64,000 nucleotides of DNA. It comes from Martinezella rhizogenes. Its GTDB lineage: Bacteria > Pseudomonadota > Alphaproteobacteria > Rhizobiales > Rhizobiaceae. The stretch covers positions 744,001 through 808,000 of the forward strand of contig NZ_JUHG01000013.1 of NCBI RefSeq assembly GCF_000799715.1, in the 5' to 3' direction. This document shows, piece by piece, positions 34,036 to 43,267 of the stretch (its first letter is position 1; each line of letters starts with the position of its first letter). Made by a program: the position numbers and the translations under genes. The notes below the pieces were generated by a model. The model saw nothing but the letters and a program-made list of their open reading frames with translations. It searched no databases and had not been told where the DNA came from.

Positions 34036-35130
34036 TTATTCGACGCGAAGCCCCGCCGTTTTCAAAAGCGGGAGAACCCGATCGCAGAAATAGGGCAGTT
34101 CCTGCGTGTAATTGACGAAGGACAGCGCGATGCCGGCATAGCCCTGGGCCGAGATCGCGATCATCTCCTCGGCGATCCTTTCCGGCGTGCCGATCAGCGG
34201 ATAGCTGCCGGCGCCGCCGGCGAAGCGCTGACGATAGCGATCATAGGCGTCACGGTCGTGCGACTGCGAGAATTCCTTCTTGCCGGCCATATGCTGATCG
34301 ACCGCGGCGTGATCGGCCATGGTGACGGCATAGCGGATGTAATAATCCTCCGCTTCTTGCTGCGTCTCGCGGCAGACGACATGGCAGACGGTGTAGACAC
34401 CCACGTCCCTGCCCTTTTTCTCCGCCCGCTCGCGGATATCGGCAACATGCTTGCCGGCGTCGCCAATCTCCGTGAAGGTGGTGAAGAGATAATCGCAGCT
34501 TGCCGCCGCAAAATCCCGGCCCGGACCGCCAAAGGCGGCATTCATCGTCACCGGCCTCGGCGCTTGCAGGCTCGCCGGACGGCTGACGGCCTCCTTCAGC
34601 GTATAATAGGTGCCGGCATAATCGATCGGCTCGTCTGAGGCGTAGAGCCTTTCGACGATCTCCAGCCATTCCGCCGCCTGGTCGTATCCCTTCTCGACCA
34701 GCGGAATACCGAACATGCCGAATTCCTTCGGGTTCCAGCCGCAAACGATATTGAGGCCCGCCCTGCCCTGGCTGATATGGTCGACGGTCGCCAGCGATTT
34801 CGCGGCATAAAGCGGATGTACGAGCGGCACATGCACGGTCATGAACAGGCCGACGTTCTCGGTCGCCGCGGCCAGCGCCGCCGCCCAGGTGAAGGTCTCG
34901 AACGACCATTCGCGCACCCGGTTCTTGCCGCCGAAGCCGCGCCAGCGGGCGATCGGCAGGAAGAACTCCAGACCGGCGCGGTCGGCAATCTGCGCGGCGG
35001 TCAGATTATCCTGCCAGCCCGCGGCCCAGCGTTCCGGCACATCGGTGATCGCCAGCCCGCCATCGGCATTGGCTGAGAACACGCCGAGCTTCAGCCGGTT
35101 CGGGCCTTTCAGCGGATGCATCTTCATCAT
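34036..35130 (-). CDS. LLM-class flavin-dependent monooxygenase (RutA/SsuD-like)
   Basis: 364 residues from ATG at 35130 with AGAGGG four bases before; the longer frame to 35328 lacks support. TIM-barrel luciferase-like fold: LKLGVFSANADGGLAI, ARWRGFGGKNRVREWSFETF (read in parts), VDHISQGRAGLNIVCGWNPKEFGMFG and the C-terminal GTPERIAEEM. The RWRGFGGK and GWNPKEF segments resemble RutA and sulfonate/sulfone monooxygenases more than NtaA types. It uses reduced FMN and oxygen; no flavin reductase is adjacent. Substrate unknown. It stands alone. Confidence 0.85.
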   Translation of the reverse strand: MMKMHPLKGPNRLKLGVFSANADGGLAITDVPERWAAGWQDNLTAAQIADRAGLEFFLPIARWRGFGGKNRVREWSFETFTWAAALAAATENVGLFMTVHVPLVHPLYAAKSLATVDHISQGRAGLNIVCGWNPKEFGMFGIPLVEKGYDQAAEWLEIVERLYASDEPIDYAGTYYTLKEAVSRPASLQAPRPVTMNAAFGGPGRDFAAASCDYLFTTFTEIGDAGKHVADIRERAEKKGRDVGVYTVCHVVCRETQQEAEDYYIRYAVTMADHAAVDQHMAGKKEFSQSHDRDAYDRYRQRFAGGAGSYPLIGTPERIAEEMIAISAQGYAGIALSFVNYTQELPYFCDRVLPLLKTAGLRVE

Positions 35131-35832
35131 GGTTCCCTCTTCATTTTTGTCTTCTGCGACGGGACGAACGGCCAATGAAGCGCGACCCAGAAAGGCCGCA
35201 TGGATGGCTAAAAGCCCTTCGATATGACGTGCGGCAACGGCGGGGCCGGCAAAGGTGCCAGGCCGAGCAGACTGAAAATAACCCATGAAACGCGCAGTGA
35301 TACGGGTCGGTTGACCGCACGCAACCATGTATGGATTTGTGACTTACGGCCAAAACAATTTCAAGCATAAAATTTATTCGCCTGCGGCGGCTCCGCAGAC
35401 ATCTAAAAAGATGCTGTTGTGAAGAAGCATCCGAGAGATCAGTTCGTTTGCGAGGGCTCCCCGATCTAAAGCGGAGATTACAGCCGAGGAAGTGCGGGTG
35501 ATCTCAAGCAACCGATTGAGTATAAATCGGCACCAAAGCCTGCCGCAGACATTTCCGAACATTGCTGAAAAAAGGTATTATGAAGGAATTTCTTATCCGG
35601 ACATTTCCAGTCGCAGGTAGGCTCTCCCAAGGGAGATGATGTGCGCTTCATCGCGAGAAATCTTATTCTATTGATTTCACAGACTTTTATCGCCGGAAAT
35701 CGCAATAAACACACCCGCATTTCCATGTCATTACGCAGTTATTCTACCACGGGCTTTGAGTGGTGCGCAAAAGGCCATTTACGTCCGCTTAATCTCGCCA
35801 CTGCCACAATTGTACATCCGCACAATACAGCA
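35131..35832. other. Long intergenic region
   Basis: About 700 bp with only small, mutually inconsistent reading frames. It is AT-richer than neighbouring genes. No hairpin terminator, repeat or promoter could be assigned with confidence. Confidence 0.4.
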
Positions 35833-36243
35833 ATGGGCAACGTCAAAATGGTTACCGCAATATCCTCCTCCACGGCCTCATCCTTGTTTGGCACATCCTC
35901 TGCCGCATCAACATCATCGAGCTCGTCGACCGCAGATGATGCTACGAAAATACAGGTTGAAATCGCGGCAAAGAAGGCGGAACTCGCCAGCACGAAAGAC
36001 CCCGACGAAGCTGCCACGCTTCAAAAGGATTTGACCGCCCTTGAGGCCAAGCTGGCCAAGCTGCAGAAATCCTCAAGCAGCCAGTCGAGCGCGTCCGGCC
36101 AAACCGCGAAGGCGAGCGCTGCCCCCAGCTCCAGCTCGTCGAAGAGCAATGCGCAATCGCCATTGTCTGGCGAAAGCGATCGCATCGGCACGGCGAATTT
36201 CGACGAGACCACGGACTTCGGAGAACGAACCGCCTACGTCTGA
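35833..36243 (+). CDS. Small serine-rich protein with a coiled-coil segment
   Basis: About 136 residues if started at ATG 35833 (35848 is equally possible; neither has a good ribosome site). The N-terminus and C-terminal half are rich in Ser, Ala and Thr (SSSTASSLFG, SSSSQSSASG). A heptad-like charged helix lies between them (IAAKKAELAS, LQKDLTALEAKLAKLQK). No signal peptide or known domain is seen. Ser-rich proteins beginning this way occur in rhizobia without known function. Codon use looks like that of a real gene in the coiled-coil part. Confidence 0.5.
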   Translation: MGNVKMVTAISSSTASSLFGTSSAASTSSSSSTADDATKIQVEIAAKKAELASTKDPDEAATLQKDLTALEAKLAKLQKSSSSQSSASGQTAKASAAPSSSSSKSNAQSPLSGESDRIGTANFDETTDFGERTAYV

Positions 36244-36293
36244 TCATTGGCCCGAAACGCGGTCCCGTTGCGGGAACCGGAGGTGAGCTACCC

Positions 36294-37496
36294 CTATCTG
36301 CGCCGCCTGGCGCCGTCAAAAAAGAGTAGCATGGCAAGCCCCGCCAATCCGGCAACCGCTCCGATGATCGCCGTTCCCGAATAGCTGCTTGTACCCGTTC
36401 CAATCGCAAAAAGGAGAGCGCTAAGGCCCGCGCTCAGGAAAATGTTGACGGATATGAGCGCACTGCCGAGTCCGGGGCGCTCGGCAATCAGATCCTGCAG
36501 ATATGTGATGGGGATGCTGATAAGGGCGGCCGCTCCAATCCCACTGACCAGGGTCAGCGCATAGAGGTGCCACGGCGCCGATGCCAGCCCGAGCAGCAGC
36601 AGGTAAACGATATAGATGACCGTGCCGATGGCCAGTGCCGTGACATGGTTCATCATCCGTTGGGCGCGTCCCCACACGACAATGAATATGACTTCGAGAA
36701 ACGCGACGATCCCCACGAGTATGCCGATATCGGTGACGGTCCCGTGGGCGGCGCCGGTGACGATGAGGGGCAGAATAGTGTCGCTGACATGAACTGTGCT
36801 GGTGATCAGCGCCACGGCGATCACGCGCACGAGGATCGGCGGCGAGACGACCTCGCCGAGGGCCGCAAGATAGGAGAGATGGCGCGTTGCGGCTTTGTCG
36901 GTGCCGTTCTGGCGCGGAAGGAAAACCGCGATCAGTCCAAGGCAGACCACACAGGCCACACTTGCGAAGAGATAGGCAGGCAGCATAGTTCCGGAATTTA
37001 CGAGCAGCACGCCGGTAATACCGGGCACGAGAACCCAGGACAGCGAAATCATTGCCCGGACGCCCGAGTTGACGGTGGCGACGTCGTGACGTGCCATTCC
37101 CTTGGTCGTCGCTCTCACATTGGCAAAAAGCAGCGAATTGAGGGAGCCGTAAACCGGCAGGAATAACAATGCACTGAGAATGAAGGTCGCCTGTGCCGGA
37201 ACGACATAGACCGCCCCATAACCCAGAATGCCGAAAATGGCGACCGTCAGCATCATCGTGCGGTATTCACCAAGCCTGTCCGCCAGGTTTCCGAGCAGAA
37301 TGCTGACGACAACGTTCACGGCTGCCGCGCAAAAGATCAGGGCCGAATACAGCCCATTGCTCAGGCCAAGCTCGCGAATACCGACGACAGACTGATAAGG
37401 CGCGGTCGCGGCTCCGGCAAAGCCGAAGGCAAAGATGGCCAACATGCTCACCCGGATCGTCGGCTCGCGGAATACTTCAGGAATGAGGCGGGTCAT
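36294..37496 (-). CDS. MFS transporter, sugar-efflux (SetB-like) type
   Basis: 400-residue membrane protein with about 12 hydrophobic helices and the MFS loop GNLADRLGEYRTMM between helices 2 and 3. Its overall pattern (FAGAATAPYQSVVGIRELGLS at the start, LLFANVRATTKG mid-protein) resembles the Set family of sugar or lactose efflux pumps. Start at ATG 37496; the TTG before it is less likely. Substrate unknown. It lies downstream of lacI on the same strand with a hairpin between. Confidence 0.82.
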   Translation of the reverse strand: MTRLIPEVFREPTIRVSMLAIFAFGFAGAATAPYQSVVGIRELGLSNGLYSALIFCAAAVNVVVSILLGNLADRLGEYRTMMLTVAIFGILGYGAVYVVPAQATFILSALLFLPVYGSLNSLLFANVRATTKGMARHDVATVNSGVRAMISLSWVLVPGITGVLLVNSGTMLPAYLFASVACVVCLGLIAVFLPRQNGTDKAATRHLSYLAALGEVVSPPILVRVIAVALITSTVHVSDTILPLIVTGAAHGTVTDIGILVGIVAFLEVIFIVVWGRAQRMMNHVTALAIGTVIYIVYLLLLGLASAPWHLYALTLVSGIGAAALISIPITYLQDLIAERPGLGSALISVNIFLSAGLSALLFAIGTGTSSYSGTAIIGAVAGLAGLAMLLFFDGARRRR

Positions 37497-37522
37497 CAAT
37501 GGTGTCGAAGGTCCGGCAAATC

Positions 37523-37548
37523 ACCCGGTCGCAGGGTGACCGGGTTTT
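37523..37548. terminator. Hairpin between lacI and the MFS gene
   Basis: ACCCGGTC, seven-base loop, GACCGGGT then TTT on the plus strand (AAAA precedes it on the minus strand). Perfect 8-bp stem in the gap behind lacI and ahead of the MFS start. Likely ends the lacI transcript; an operator role is possible. Confidence 0.45.
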
Positions 37549-37616
37549 AGCAGATTTATGCCCGGCCGAAACCCGCCAAGGCGAAATATCAGCTGCGCCA
37601 GTGCTCCGAAAAGCCT

Positions 37617-38624
37617 CTAAATCCGCCGGCAGGAATTGCCGGGGACAAATTTCGGGGTCAGCACGAAATCCTGCGGCGGCTCGACGGCGCCTTGCGGGTC
37701 GGTGATCCGGTGCATGAGGCGCCGGGCAATGATGCCGCCGAGCGCCAAAGTGTCCTGAACCACCATGGTGATGCGCGGGGTGATGACCGAACTCCATTGT
37801 ACATTATCGATCATGGCGAGCGAAATATCGTCGGGACAACGGAAGCCCAGTTCCTGCATGGCTTGCAGCGCGGAGAGCGCCACCGCGTTGTTGGCGCCGA
37901 GGATAGCGGTCGGACGCTCGGGCTGGATGAGCAGGCGCATCGCCGCCTCGTAGCCGGCGGTACGGGTGAACTGTCCATCGACGACAAAATTTGGGTTAAC
38001 CTCAACACCCGCATTCGCCATCGTATCCATAAAACCGCGATAGCGTTCGGTCGCCGTGTGCATATGGCTCGGGCCTGCAATGAAGGCGATCCGCCGGTGG
38101 CCGAGCTGCAAGAGATGTTCGGTGAGCATCGCTCCGGCGAGGTGGTTGTCGGAGCCGACGAAGTCACGCTCGATGCCGGCAACCTTCTGGTCGAAGCAGA
38201 CGATCGGAACATTCAATCCGCCGATGAAGTCGACATAGTCCTGATCATGTCCGGAAGGCGCAAGCGCCAAGCCTGCCGTCTTGAGGCCGATCAAATGTTC
38301 GACCATGGCCTTTTCACGCCCCGTCTTGCCGGAGGAGTCGGTCACGAGCACGAAATGGCTGTGGTCGAGCGCGTAGTTCTCCAGCTCGCGCCGGATGTCA
38401 CCGAAAAACGGGTTGCCGACATTACCGACGACAAAGCCGACCATGCGGCTGCGCCCGCGCGCCAGGCTCTGCGCCAGCGGATCCGCAACGAAACCCACCG
38501 CGGCGACGGCATGGCGGATTTTTTCTAGAGTCTTCGGGCTGACGCGAGCCGGATTGCTCAGGGCTAGCGAGACCGTCGACACCGATACGTCGGCGAGTTT
38601 GGCAACATCGCGAATTGTGGCCAT
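37617..38624 (-). CDS. LacI-family regulator of the fucoside operon
   Basis: 335 residues. The HTH is at the extreme N-terminus (ATIRDVAKLADVSVSTVSLAL) with the hinge helix ADPLAQSLARGRS, then a PBP1-like effector domain (VVGNVGNPFFGDIRREL). It is divergent from the GH29 fucosidase gene, with a perfect palindrome on that gene's promoter and a 13/16 match seven bases before its own ATG. This indicates control of both itself and the fucosidase-transport operon. Effector probably fucose or a fucosyl oligosaccharide. Confidence 0.92.
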   Translation of the reverse strand: MATIRDVAKLADVSVSTVSLALSNPARVSPKTLEKIRHAVAAVGFVADPLAQSLARGRSRMVGFVVGNVGNPFFGDIRRELENYALDHSHFVLVTDSSGKTGREKAMVEHLIGLKTAGLALAPSGHDQDYVDFIGGLNVPIVCFDQKVAGIERDFVGSDNHLAGAMLTEHLLQLGHRRIAFIAGPSHMHTATERYRGFMDTMANAGVEVNPNFVVDGQFTRTAGYEAAMRLLIQPERPTAILGANNAVALSALQAMQELGFRCPDDISLAMIDNVQWSSVITPRITMVVQDTLALGGIIARRLMHRITDPQGAVEPPQDFVLTPKFVPGNSCRRI

Positions 38625-38630
38625 CAGATT

Positions 38631-38646
38631 TTCGAACCGTTTCTAT
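38631..38646. promoter_or_regulatory. LacI operator copy at the regulator's own start
   Basis: TTCGAACCGTTTCTAT matches 13 of 16 positions of the palindrome at 38787-38802. It lies seven bases upstream of the lacI start codon, fitting autorepression. Confidence 0.65.
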
Positions 38647-38754
38647 CACTTTCAGCCTACCCGGAGAAGGCACATTTCCATGCAACCTTTCGTCACATAT
38701 CTAACATCTACAGGAATTCAGGCAATATGCCAGGCGACGATTTCAACAGCGCGC

Positions 38755-38783
38755 TTGACATCCGGGGCGAGAGAATCAATGAT
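38755..38783 (+). promoter_or_regulatory. Promoter of the fucosidase operon
   Basis: TTGACA at 38755-38760, exactly 17 bases, then AATGAT at 38778-38783. The operator palindrome begins three bases further on, across the expected transcription start. Confidence 0.75.
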
Positions 38784-38786
38784 TAA

Positions 38787-38802
38787 ATCGAACCGGTTCG
38801 AT
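38787..38802. promoter_or_regulatory. LacI operator palindrome
   Basis: ATCGAACCGGTTCGAT, a perfect 16-bp palindrome with the central CG typical of LacI/GalR sites. It overlaps the predicted +1 of the fucosidase promoter. Confidence 0.82.
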
Positions 38803-38828
38803 AAAGCTCAGAATCTTGGGAGGATAGC

Positions 38829-40151
38829 GTGAGCGACGTAGCAACGATCAGTGGTGGCCGTGATGCGGCCGACGGCAAGGTATGGTTCGAGCAGGACCGC
38901 TTCGGCATGTTTATCCATTTCGGGCTCTATGCACTCGGCGCCCGGCATGAATGGCTGAAGAACCGCGAGGAATTCACCACCGAGGCCTATCAGAAGTATT
39001 TCGACAATTTCGATCCGGACCTCTACGACGCCCGCGAATGGGCGCGCCGCGCCCACGCCGCCGGCATGAAATATGTCGTGCTCACCGCCAAGCATCATGA
39101 AGGCTTCTGCCTCTGGGATAGCAAGGTCACCGACTACAAGGTCACGAACACGCCCTACGGCAAGGATCTGATCCAGCCCTATGTCGAAGCCTTGCGCGCC
39201 GAAGGGCTCAAGGTCGGGTTCTACTATTCGCTGCTCGACTGGCATCACCCGGACTTCCCGATCGATACGCATCACCCGCAGCGCAACCATCCCGACGCGG
39301 CAAAGCTCAATGAAGGCCGCGACATCACTCGCTACGCCCAATATATGCGCGATCAGGTGACCGAGCTTTTGACCGATTTCGGCAAGATCGACGTGATCTG
39401 GTTCGATTTCAGCTATCCCCGCCGCGTGCACAAGGGACTTCCCGGCAAAGGCCGCGCCGATTGGGAAAGCGACCGCCTGATCAAGCTGGTGCGTGAGCTA
39501 CAGCCTGACATCATCGTCGGCGACCGCCTTGATCTGCCGCGCGACGCGGATCACATGCCTGATCTGGTGACGCCGGAACAATATACGCCGCGCGTCGCAC
39601 CGACCGTCGCGGGGCTGCCGGTGCGCTGGGAAGCCTGCCACACCTTCAGCGGCTCCTGGGGCTATTATCGCGACGAGACGACCTGGAAAGATGCCGGCCA
39701 GCTCATCAATATCCTGATCGATACCGTTTCGCTCGGCGGCAATCTCTTGATGAATGTCGGCCCGACGGGACGCGGCACCTTCGACGCCCGCGCCATCACG
39801 GCGCTTGATACCTATGGAGACTGGCTGCGACTCAACGGACGCGCCATCTATGGGGCCGGCCCCTCCGCATATAAGGCGCCGAACGGCTGCCGCTTCACCC
39901 AGAAGGGTAACCGGCTCTATCTGCATGTCCAGACCTGGCCGTTCAGGCATATCCATATCGAGGGACTGGGGCGCAAGGTGAAATACGCGCAGTTCCTGCA
40001 CGACGCCAGCGAGCTGCACTGGCTGGATCCGGATGCGGAAGTGGATTCCAACATCGGCGTTGCCGTCGGAGAAGGCATACTGACCCTCGAATTGCCGGTC
40101 CTAAAGCCCGATGTGGTGGTGCCGGTAATCGAACTGATCCTGAAGGATTGA
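38829..40151 (+). CDS. Alpha-L-fucosidase (GH29)
   Basis: 440-residue glycoside hydrolase that releases L-fucose from oligosaccharides. GTG start at 38829 with GGGAGGA four bases ahead. Seen: VWFEQDRFGMFIHFGLYALGAR (read in parts), AKHHEGFCLWDS, and the likely nucleophile Asp in IDVIWFDFSYP. GGNLLMNVGPTGRG follows, then a C-terminal beta domain. No signal peptide, so it acts in the cytoplasm on imported fucosides. First gene of the LacI-controlled operon with a carbohydrate ABC importer behind it. Confidence 0.93.
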   Translation: MSDVATISGGRDAADGKVWFEQDRFGMFIHFGLYALGARHEWLKNREEFTTEAYQKYFDNFDPDLYDAREWARRAHAAGMKYVVLTAKHHEGFCLWDSKVTDYKVTNTPYGKDLIQPYVEALRAEGLKVGFYYSLLDWHHPDFPIDTHHPQRNHPDAAKLNEGRDITRYAQYMRDQVTELLTDFGKIDVIWFDFSYPRRVHKGLPGKGRADWESDRLIKLVRELQPDIIVGDRLDLPRDADHMPDLVTPEQYTPRVAPTVAGLPVRWEACHTFSGSWGYYRDETTWKDAGQLINILIDTVSLGGNLLMNVGPTGRGTFDARAITALDTYGDWLRLNGRAIYGAGPSAYKAPNGCRFTQKGNRLYLHVQTWPFRHIHIEGLGRKVKYAQFLHDASELHWLDPDAEVDSNIGVAVGEGILTLELPVLKPDVVVPVIELILKD

Positions 40152-40173
40152 CTGCCCTCCAGCTGGTGCCGTC

Positions 40174-40959
40174 ATGAGCCGCGAAGTCGAACTCATTGCC
40201 GCGATGACGCCGTTGATCGCCGATCTGGCCGAAGACGGCAATGGCGCCGTCGCGCTGGCCGGCTCGCGCGGCAAGGGACGGTCGGATGCGCAATCGGACT
40301 TCGACTTCCGGGTCTATGCCGATGCCTATCGCGGGCCGGAGCTCAGACAGACCGGCTCATGGAGGCGCTTCGAGAAGGCCATGCGCGGCTGGCAGGCAGA
40401 GGGGGTCCGGATGGACGGGATATGGATGCGGCGCTATGCCGGCGTGCAGCAAGATCTGGACACCTGGCTTGCCGGCATTGCAGTCCCGAAGAATTTCGAA
40501 TGGACGATCTGGGGCTATCATCTGCCGACGGACCTTTCCAGCCAGCAGATCATCGCCGATCCACGCGGCCTGCTGGCTGGATGGAAGCGACAGCTGGCGC
40601 AATACCCCGAAGCGCTCCGGGCCTCGGTTCTGCGCCAGCACATGGACATTCTGCGCTATTGGGCCAAGGACTATCACTATGAAAGCAAGGTCGCCCGCCG
40701 CGACCTCGTCTTTCTGGTGGGACTAACGGGGAAATTGGCCAACGCCATTCTGCAGACCGTCTTTGCCTTCAACCGGGCCTATTATCCCGGCGATGGCTGG
40801 AACCTGCCGATGGCGGCCGAGCTCGAGCGGCTGCCGCCCGATTTCCTGCCGCGGATGACCGCCATTCTGGAACCGGCAGACGATCCCGACGCCTGGCGGC
40901 GCCAGCGGGCGGAACTGATCGGAATGATCACCGACCTGGAGGCGCTGATCGCGGCCTGA
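40174..40959 (+). CDS. Nucleotidyltransferase-fold protein
   Basis: 261 residues. The motif LAGSRGKGRSDAQSDFDF is the GS...SDxD metal/nucleotide site of the pol-beta-like nucleotidyltransferases. The remainder is helical (DUF4037-like) with LRYWAKDYHYESKVARRD. Such proteins transfer nucleotides to small molecules or act as toxin/antitoxin or antibiotic-modifying enzymes; the target cannot be told. Placed between fucosidase and sugar-binding protein in the same operon, an unusual companion for sugar uptake. Confidence 0.75.
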   Translation: MSREVELIAAMTPLIADLAEDGNGAVALAGSRGKGRSDAQSDFDFRVYADAYRGPELRQTGSWRRFEKAMRGWQAEGVRMDGIWMRRYAGVQQDLDTWLAGIAVPKNFEWTIWGYHLPTDLSSQQIIADPRGLLAGWKRQLAQYPEALRASVLRQHMDILRYWAKDYHYESKVARRDLVFLVGLTGKLANAILQTVFAFNRAYYPGDGWNLPMAAELERLPPDFLPRMTAILEPADDPDAWRRQRAELIGMITDLEALIAA

Positions 40960-41048
40960 AAGGGCTGCAAGACGAAACCGGAGGGGGAGTCCGGACACTG
41001 ACGACCGTCATTCGCAACCATAGTCAATTAGGAGGAGGAGGAACCATC

Positions 41049-42263
41049 ATGAAACGCTCATTGATCTTCGCTGCCGCGCTGGCGGCCAGTTCCCTATTGG
41101 GTATCAGCGCGCAAGCACAGAATGGGCCGGTCACCATCACATGGCAGATGTGGGGTGAACCGAACGATGCTCAGCTCTGGCAGCAACTGGCGGATCTCGT
41201 CACCCAGCAATATCCCGATATCAAAGTCCAATTGCAGCTTTCGGGCTGGACGGATTACTGGACCCGCCTGCCGGTGCTGGCGGCATCGGGCCAGGTCGCC
41301 GATATCGTCTCGATGCAGTCCATGCGTATGCCGAATTTCTATTCGATCCTCGACCCGCTCGACGACTATGTAAAGAAAAGCGACGTGAAGGTTGCGGACT
41401 TCGAAACCTCGATCATGTCGGGCCTCTCCCATGACGGCAAACTGTATGCGTTGCCCTATGATGTCGGCCCGTGGATGGTGTTCTACAATCGCGACAAGTT
41501 CGCGGCCGCCGGCCTGAAAGAGCCGGCCAAGGATTGGACATTCGATGATTTCAAGGCCGATGCCAAGACGCTGACCAAGGACGGGACTTACGGCTACGGA
41601 ACGCAGGCCTTCGACTTCATCGCCGGCCCGGTCGCGCTCGGCGCGGAATACTTCAATGCGGACAATGAATTCGACCTGACCAATGCAGGCTTTGTCGACG
41701 CATTCAGCAAATATGCCGATCTCACCGCCAAGGACAAGCTTTCCCCTGTCTTCGCGTCCGCGTCCGACGCATCGGCGGCGAGCGGCCGTTTCGCATCGGG
41801 CAATGTGGCCATGTATATCGACGGTCCCTGGACGCTGATCACGGCGCAGGCCAACGTGAAGTTCAAGATCGGCATCGCGCCGCTGCCGCGTGGCAGCGGC
41901 CCCTCGCGCTTCATCACCGCCGGTTCGGGCTGGGGCATTTCGGCTGCCAGCCAGCACAAGGATGCCGCCTTCAAGGCGCTGCAAGTGCTGAGTGGTCCGA
42001 AGGCCGCCGAAATCCTCGGCTCGGCCGGGCGGGCGCTGCCGGCGCGGCTTGCCCAGCAGACCTACTGGTATGACGGGGCCGCCAAGAATGTCGCCGGTAC
42101 CCGTGATACGCTGCAATATATGTTCGCCCATACGACACCCTTCCGCATCAATGAGAAATGGAACCAGTTCGAGAACCTGGTGATGCAATATGTGCCGGTG
42201 GCCTTGACGGGCGATTCGACGCCTGAAGGCGTGCTTTCCGACATCCAGAGCCAGCTTCCGTAA
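41049..42263 (+). CDS. Sugar ABC transporter, extracellular binding protein (family 1)
   Basis: 404 residues with Sec signal peptide (KRSLIFAAALAASSLLGISAQA). Mature part starts QNGPVTITWQMWGEPNDAQLW, the usual start of MalE/UgpB-like proteins, with ALPYDVGPWMVFYNRDKF and YIDGPWTLITAQ later. Strong ribosome site (AGGAGGAGGA). It feeds the two permeases that follow. The fucosidase context suggests fucosyl oligosaccharides as cargo. Confidence 0.9.
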   Translation: MKRSLIFAAALAASSLLGISAQAQNGPVTITWQMWGEPNDAQLWQQLADLVTQQYPDIKVQLQLSGWTDYWTRLPVLAASGQVADIVSMQSMRMPNFYSILDPLDDYVKKSDVKVADFETSIMSGLSHDGKLYALPYDVGPWMVFYNRDKFAAAGLKEPAKDWTFDDFKADAKTLTKDGTYGYGTQAFDFIAGPVALGAEYFNADNEFDLTNAGFVDAFSKYADLTAKDKLSPVFASASDASAASGRFASGNVAMYIDGPWTLITAQANVKFKIGIAPLPRGSGPSRFITAGSGWGISAASQHKDAAFKALQVLSGPKAAEILGSAGRALPARLAQQTYWYDGAAKNVAGTRDTLQYMFAHTTPFRINEKWNQFENLVMQYVPVALTGDSTPEGVLSDIQSQLP

Positions 42264-42337
42264 CCCTCGGCACCTGGCGGGCCTGCGGCCGGATGCATCG
42301 GCCCGGTCGCAAGCCGCTCGCCGGAAAGGAAAGGCCC

Positions 42338-43267
42338 ATGATGCTGGCCAGACACACCGACCTCAATACGAGACCAAGGCCGCGTTCCAGACGATGGTTC
42401 AGGGGAGAAGGGTGGACGGCCCTGTTCTTCCTGTTGCCCGGCCTGATCGGCATTTTCCTGTTTCTTGTGCTGCCGATCCTCGCTTCGATCGCGCTCAGCT
42501 TCACCAACTGGCAATTGCTCGGCACGCCGCGTTTCGTCGGCTTCTCCAATTATACGCGGCTGTTCACGACCGATCCGCAATTCTGGACGGTCATGCGCAA
42601 CACCGTGTTCTTCACGATCGAATATCTGATCCTCAACATCATCATCTCGCTCGGGCTGGCGGTCTGGATCTCCAGCCTGAAGATCGGGCAGCGATGGTTC
42701 CGGGTGGTCTTCTTTCTCCCCACCTTCACGCCGCTGATTGCGGTTGCCATCGTCTGGATGCTGATCTTCACCAGCGGCGGTCTCTTCGACAGCCTCATGG
42801 CGCAGCTCTCGCTGCCGTTTTCGGGCGTCCTCAACAACCGGACGCTCGCCATGCAGGCGGTGATCATCACCTCGCTCTGGGCCGGCATCGGATACAATAC
42901 GGTGCTCTTCAACGCCGCACTCGACATGGTGCCGGCAACCTATCTGGAAGCCGCGCGGATCGATGGCGCGACGGCCTGGGACCGGTTCTGGAAAATCCGC
43001 CTGCCGCTCATTTCGCCAACGCTGTTCTTCGGCACGGTGATGACGGCGATCACCTCGTTGCAGGTCTTCGACCAGATCTACGTCATGACCAAGGGCGGGC
43101 CTGGTTCATCGACCGCGACGCTCGGCTACGCCATCTACCAGCGCGGCTTCCAGAACTTCCAGATGGGCTACGCCTCCGCCATCGCCTGGGTGATGTTCGC
43201 GCTGATCATGGCGCTGACGGCCCTGCAATTCTGGCTCCAGCGCAAATGGGTACATTATGACAGTTAA
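42338..43267 (+). CDS. Sugar ABC transporter permease 1 (MalF/UgpA type)
   Basis: 309 residues from ATG at 42338 (GGAAAGG ahead); an upstream ATG at 42293 lacks a site. Six hydrophobic helices; first FFLLPGLIGIFLFLVLPILA. The EAA loop is EAARIDGATAWDRFWKIRLP. Its end overlaps permease 2 by 11 bases. Partner of the family-1 binding protein. Confidence 0.9.
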   Translation: MMLARHTDLNTRPRPRSRRWFRGEGWTALFFLLPGLIGIFLFLVLPILASIALSFTNWQLLGTPRFVGFSNYTRLFTTDPQFWTVMRNTVFFTIEYLILNIIISLGLAVWISSLKIGQRWFRVVFFLPTFTPLIAVAIVWMLIFTSGGLFDSLMAQLSLPFSGVLNNRTLAMQAVIITSLWAGIGYNTVLFNAALDMVPATYLEAARIDGATAWDRFWKIRLPLISPTLFFGTVMTAITSLQVFDQIYVMTKGGPGSSTATLGYAIYQRGFQNFQMGYASAIAWVMFALIMALTALQFWLQRKWVHYDS

